From an uncultured Enterocloster sp. (GTDB lineage: Bacteria > Bacillota > Clostridia > Lachnospirales > Lachnospiraceae): DNA of 34,228 bases. The position numbers were made by a program, and so were the translations under genes. Shown piece by piece: positions 31,260 to 34,228 of the stretch. The notes beneath the pieces were generated by a model. It was not told the origin of the DNA. It saw only the letters and a program-made list of their open reading frames with translations, and searched no databases. Position 1 is the first letter of the stretch. Each line of letters opens with the position of its first letter. The DNA lies in NCBI GenBank assembly GCA_944383785.1, contig CALWQV010000024.1, forward strand, positions 1-34,228, written 5' to 3'.

Positions 31260-32638
31260 GTCAAATTCTCCTTCCGAAGGATTTCCTTTGATACGTCCCG
31301 CATTTGCCCCATCTCCATTACATCGTCCGGCTCCAAAATTAACTTCATAGCCCAGGCCGGAACCGCCTCGTCCTGATACTGGTTCCGGATGAACACAAAT
31401 ACCGTCTCAAAGGCAGGGGCCTGCACCGGATAAATCCCCTTTCCATCGGTAAAATAGATCAGGCCCCGCAGTTTTCGAAATTCCCCCGCTCTCCGCAGCT
31501 GCTCCACATACTCAAAGGCCGGCCTGAAATCCGTCCCCCCTCCGCCTGTTAGGCGAAACTCTTCCATAAAGTTTCGAAATTCCTCCGGGCTTTTTAAAAG
31601 GGCGTCCTGGCGCACCTTTTCATCGCACTGGATCACATGGAGGTGGATCCGGCGAAAAAAGCTCTCTTCCCCGGAGAGAATACTGTAAGTCTCCTCCAGA
31701 AAACGGCGCACCAGCTCCCCGGAGCAGGACATGGATGTGTCGATCACGATCGCAAAATCCTCCACCCGGTAAACCTCCCGCGTCTCCTGAGGCTCCATCA
31801 GCGGCATATTTTCATAGAGGGACAAGCCGTAGCTGTAAAGCCCGTAGTCGAAGGAATCGGGATCTGTCTCCACTTCCTCCCGCAGGACGCAGAAACGCTT
31901 CAGAAACCGACGGTAATCGTACCGCTCCCGGTTTTCCACCGAAAGCTCTTTCAGTAAGCTTTCATTTCCCTCCTGCCCCTGCTCCCCGCCCATCTCCAGG
32001 GCGGTCTGGGCCTGTTCCCGCTGGTCCTTCCAACGCTTTCTCCGCTCCATGGCCATCCTGGGAGAATCTGTCTCCTCCCAGGCTCCGTGATCGTCCACCA
32101 GAAACTCCGCCACCAGCTGGCCCAGCCGCCGCTCGGAGGGCCTCTCCGCCGTCAGAGCCTTGTAGACTCCACCGGCAGTCAGCGTCTCCAAATTCAGATC
32201 CTTTCGCAGCCGCAGGTAGGTTTCCCGCCGAAAGGCCCCTGGCTGCAGATGGGTACATTTCTGGTACAGCCCGTCGATCACCGACTCCGCCGCAATATCG
32301 CAGGCCAAATCCCACAGCGCCTTCTCCCGCTTTCCCCTGGCGTCCGGATGTTCAAAGAGGCAGTGAAACAGCATGTGAAGGTAGGCCCGGTTCACAAGAA
32401 CCCGCCCCCGGCGGTACATTTCGAACAGAAGATCCGGCTGGTAATAAAAATTCCACCCGTCAGTGCGCAGTCCCCTTCCCCTTAAATCCCACTGGGCCTC
32501 AAAGCCAAAGCCGCTTAGGGCCACATCCAGGAAGGGCATATTCAAATACAGCTCGTTTCTGGCCTGGGAAAGGATGCGGACGCACAGCTCCACCTGATTT
32601 AACTCCTGAAGCTGGCGCTTTCTCTGGGGATCCGTCAT
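31256..32638 (-). CDS. VWA-like protein with N-terminal metallopeptidase-like domain (DUF2201)
   Basis: A 460-residue protein. The N-terminal part resembles the putative metallopeptidase DUF2201 domain, with an LHMLFHCLFEHP motif near residue 85 in place of the usual zinc motif. The C-terminal VWA-like domain starts near residue 300: DTSMS at the metal-ion-dependent adhesion site, GGGGTDFRPAF and YFTDGKG. The middle is charged and probably linker. The start at ATG 32638 overlaps the upstream stop (ATGA) with GGAGG 9 nt before it; a longer frame to 32707 lies in the upstream gene. It pairs with the MoxR ATPase just downstream; MoxR-VWA pairs assemble or remodel protein complexes. Confidence 0.85.
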   Translation of the reverse strand: MTDPQRKRQLQELNQVELCVRILSQARNELYLNMPFLDVALSGFGFEAQWDLRGRGLRTDGWNFYYQPDLLFEMYRRGRVLVNRAYLHMLFHCLFEHPDARGKREKALWDLACDIAAESVIDGLYQKCTHLQPGAFRRETYLRLRKDLNLETLTAGGVYKALTAERPSERRLGQLVAEFLVDDHGAWEETDSPRMAMERRKRWKDQREQAQTALEMGGEQGQEGNESLLKELSVENRERYDYRRFLKRFCVLREEVETDPDSFDYGLYSYGLSLYENMPLMEPQETREVYRVEDFAIVIDTSMSCSGELVRRFLEETYSILSGEESFFRRIHLHVIQCDEKVRQDALLKSPEEFRNFMEEFRLTGGGGTDFRPAFEYVEQLRRAGEFRKLRGLIYFTDGKGIYPVQAPAFETVFVFIRNQYQDEAVPAWAMKLILEPDDVMEMGQMRDVSKEILRKENLT

Positions 32639-33042
32639 CGCCCTTCGCCTCCGTGCATGGCCTCGTGCTCCTTCCTTAACTCCTGGTACAGCCTGTAAAA
32701 AGGCCACCGGGCGTTCTGCTCTGTCACCACAGCCTTTAAGGCGATACGGGGCACGCCGGCCTTGCGCAGGTTCAAAAGAAGCTCATCCAGCCGCCTGCCG
32801 GAAAACTGCTTCATCACCAGCATTTCCTCGGGGATAACAGGGATCTCCTCCCCAGCCTCCGTCCCCGCCTCAAATCCGGAAAGCCCGGCCAGAAAGCCCA
32901 CCGTCTCCCCTGTCTGCTCCGGCCCGATGTTGCGGATGCGCACCCCCATGCGCACCAGGACACTTTTTAACAGCGGCACATGCTTTGCGGTTTCCGGCGT
33001 CCCCGGATTATAATATAGAACGGATTCTATGGATTTTGCCAT
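32635..33042 (-). CDS. Small protein, DUF3783-like
   Basis: A 135-residue protein, probably DUF3783: VLYYNPG..E.AKHVPLLKSVLVRMGVRIRNI at the N-terminus, and a C-terminal LLLNLRKAGVPRIALKAVVTEQNARWPFYRLYQELRKEH segment. Function is unknown. Three consecutive ATGs occur; the third (33042) has the best distance to GGAGA. It overlaps the VWA gene and follows dtd by 24 nt, so it belongs to the same transcript as the MoxR-VWA pair. Confidence 0.75.
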   Translation of the reverse strand: MAKSIESVLYYNPGTPETAKHVPLLKSVLVRMGVRIRNIGPEQTGETVGFLAGLSGFEAGTEAGEEIPVIPEEMLVMKQFSGRRLDELLLNLRKAGVPRIALKAVVTEQNARWPFYRLYQELRKEHEAMHGGEGR

Positions 33043-33066
33043 CATCATCTCTCCATTTCGTTTCGA

Positions 33067-33522
33067 TTACTTTCCAAATAGCTCCTGCGTGTCCAGCATC
33101 AAGGTAAAGGGGCCGTCGTTTACCAGCTCCACCTTCATATCCGCCCCGAACTGCCCCCGCTCCACCACCGCCACATGCTCCCGGCAGCAGTCCATAAAAT
33201 ATTCATAAAGCCGGTTGGCCTCATCCGGCGCTCCCGCCTTGATAAAGCTGGGCCTGTTTCCCTTGCGGCAGTCGGCGTAAAGGGTAAACTGACTGATCAC
33301 CAGAAGCTCTCCCCCTACGTCCGCCAATGAAAGATTGGTCTTTCCATTTTCATCCTCAAAAATCCGAAGCTTGCAGATCTTATCCGCCAGCTTCTTAGCC
33401 GTCTCCCGGGTATCCTCATCTGAGACGCCCAAGAGAATCATAAACCCTTTCTCAATCCTGCCTACTACCTCTGCGTCCACCGTTACCCCGGCTCTTAAAA
33501 CGCGCTGTATGACTGCTCTCAT
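33067..33522 (-). CDS. dtd: D-aminoacyl-tRNA deacylase
   Basis: A 151-residue enzyme that hydrolyses D-aminoacyl-tRNA and returns the tRNA to use. Full length; the active-site motifs [17 protein letters not shown] (SQxT) and NDGPFTLML (GPxT position) are present, as is the N-terminal MRAVIQRV. The start at 33522 has AGGAGA upstream. It lies 30 nt after GDPD and heads towards the DUF3783-MoxR group. Confidence 0.95.
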   Translation of the reverse strand: MRAVIQRVLRAGVTVDAEVVGRIEKGFMILLGVSDEDTRETAKKLADKICKLRIFEDENGKTNLSLADVGGELLVISQFTLYADCRKGNRPSFIKAGAPDEANRLYEYFMDCCREHVAVVERGQFGADMKVELVNDGPFTLMLDTQELFGK

Positions 33523-33552
33523 CCTCTGCTCTCTCCTGTTCTTCTCGATCTG

Positions 33553-34228
33553 CTATCGCAATACCGGCCGTAAATATTCCAGAAGGCTCATACTTCCTTC
33601 CTCCCCGTAAAGCACCTGCCTGGCCCTGGCCGGATCATCGGTGATAATGTTATCCACCCCCATCAGCCGCAGGCGCTCCATCTCTCCCGGCTGATTCACC
33701 GTCCACACATGGACGCCCTTTCCGGCCTCATGAAGGCGCTCTGTCAGGCCGACGGAGGCAAAGCTTGCCCGGATGCTGATGAAATCCACAGCCGGGTGCT
33801 CGTAATATGTTCCATAAGCCGCCGGCAGGATATATCCGGTCATGATCTCCTGGCTGTATTCCTTCACCCGCTCCAAATATTCCAGGCGGACGGAGGTTAC
33901 CACGCACTCATTCTCCATCCCACAGTCCAGAATCAGAGCGGCGGCCTGCTCCGGCAGCTCCGTGTCATTGCCGATATTTTTCAGCTCAATATTCAGGCGG
34001 ATCCTGCCCTTAGCCGCCTCAAGCACCTCCGCCAGGGAAGGAATCCTCTCCCCGGCAAAATCCGGGCCAAAAATGCTTCCCACATCCAATTTTCGGACCT
34101 CGTCCCAGGTCATATCCCCCAGCCGCCGGTTCACACCGGCCAGCCGCTTTAAATTTAAATCATGGCAGACCGCCAGCACGCCGTCCCGGGTGGTCTGCAC
34201 ATCGATTTCACAAAAATCCGCCATATCC
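33553..34228 (-). CDS. Glycerophosphodiester phosphodiesterase (5' end beyond the window)
   Basis: The C-terminal 220 or so residues of a GDPD-family enzyme, cut by the right edge. Visible motifs are FCEIDVQTTRDGVLAVCHD (the ExD metal site and catalytic His), RLNIELKN (metal-binding Glu), and VHVWTVNQPGEMERLRLMGVDNIITDDP near the end. The first ATG in view (34224) is internal to the fold; the catalytic HRG motif expected upstream is off the window. It hydrolyses glycerophosphodiesters to glycerol-3-phosphate and alcohol. It is the first visible gene of the operon through dtd to CPBP. Confidence 0.88.
   Translation of the reverse strand, partial: DMADFCEIDVQTTRDGVLAVCHDLNLKRLAGVNRRLGDMTWDEVRKLDVGSIFGPDFAGERIPSLAEVLEAAKGRIRLNIELKNIGNDTELPEQAAALILDCGMENECVVTSVRLEYLERVKEYSQEIMTGYILPAAYGTYYEHPAVDFISIRASFASVGLTERLHEAGKGVHVWTVNQPGEMERLRLMGVDNIITDDPARARQVLYGEEGSMSLLEYLRPVLR

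Noticed and set aside
31735..32679. Long plus-strand frame rich in proline, arginine and serine opposite the VWA gene
   Set aside because: Its composition is typical of the antisense of a GC-rich gene, and the opposite strand holds clear domains.
1..34228. CRISPR arrays, tRNA or rRNA genes, insertion sequences and integrase-type attachment sites
   Set aside because: No regularly spaced repeats, cloverleaf sequences, transposase or recombinase genes were seen on reading both strands.

Overview
The window looks like a chromosomal segment of a strictly anaerobic, GC-rich Clostridia member, most likely Lachnospiraceae. This is inferred from strong AGGAGG ribosome sites with some GTG and TTG starts, the ferredoxin/hybrid-cluster-protein pair under a Crp/Fnr regulator, paired short ChrA proteins, YitT (DUF2179) proteins, a BmrCD-like ABC pair, and the general protein style. 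I see no rRNA, tRNA, phage, insertion sequence or CRISPR array.

Layout. 1-1514: the edge of an unknown gene, then a two-gene chromate-transporter operon. Its promoter fires directly into a roughly 150-nt, highly base-paired leader with one closing stem and three internal hairpins. 1533-4570 (minus): module A, a YfcC-type permease, an M20 amidohydrolase and a YitT protein. 4848-7945: a Crp/Fnr regulator diverging from a ferredoxin and hcp, with two matching 15-bp palindromes between them. 8087-9536 (minus): an AbiE-type toxin-antitoxin pair. 9628-14678 (minus): module B, a second YfcC/M20/YitT set continuing into a metallo-beta-lactamase-fold protein and a GNAT-HAD fusion, diverging from a LysR gene. 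15773-19903 (minus): MarR plus a heterodimeric ABC exporter. 20202-22801: an internally shortened AbrB-type antitoxin, an AAA/DUF4143 ATPase and a LysR gene. 22787-28735: a four-gene operon (SLC13 permease, C45 hydrolase, EamA exporter, NhaC antiporter) diverging from another LysR gene. 28822 to the right edge (minus): GDPD, dtd, DUF3783, VWA/DUF2201, MoxR ATPase and CPBP protease in one tight operon.

How the genes work together. Three neighbouring clusters combine a permease with an amide or peptide hydrolase (M20 twice, C45 once), and a nearby regulator gene, which suggests scavenging of small amide-linked compounds. The ferredoxin/hcp unit fits nitric oxide or hydroxylamine detoxification.

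Most unusual points: (i) both YfcC-type permeases lack large, different and roughly complementary internal segments, and copy A is also frameshifted in an A-rich tract at its start; (ii) the AbrB antitoxin shows a similar in-frame internal loss and has no visible toxin; (iii) the chromate operon has an elaborate structured leader; (iv) the Crp/Fnr operators are placed to activate hcp and repress the regulator's own gene. All family names come from motif reading, not from a database search.
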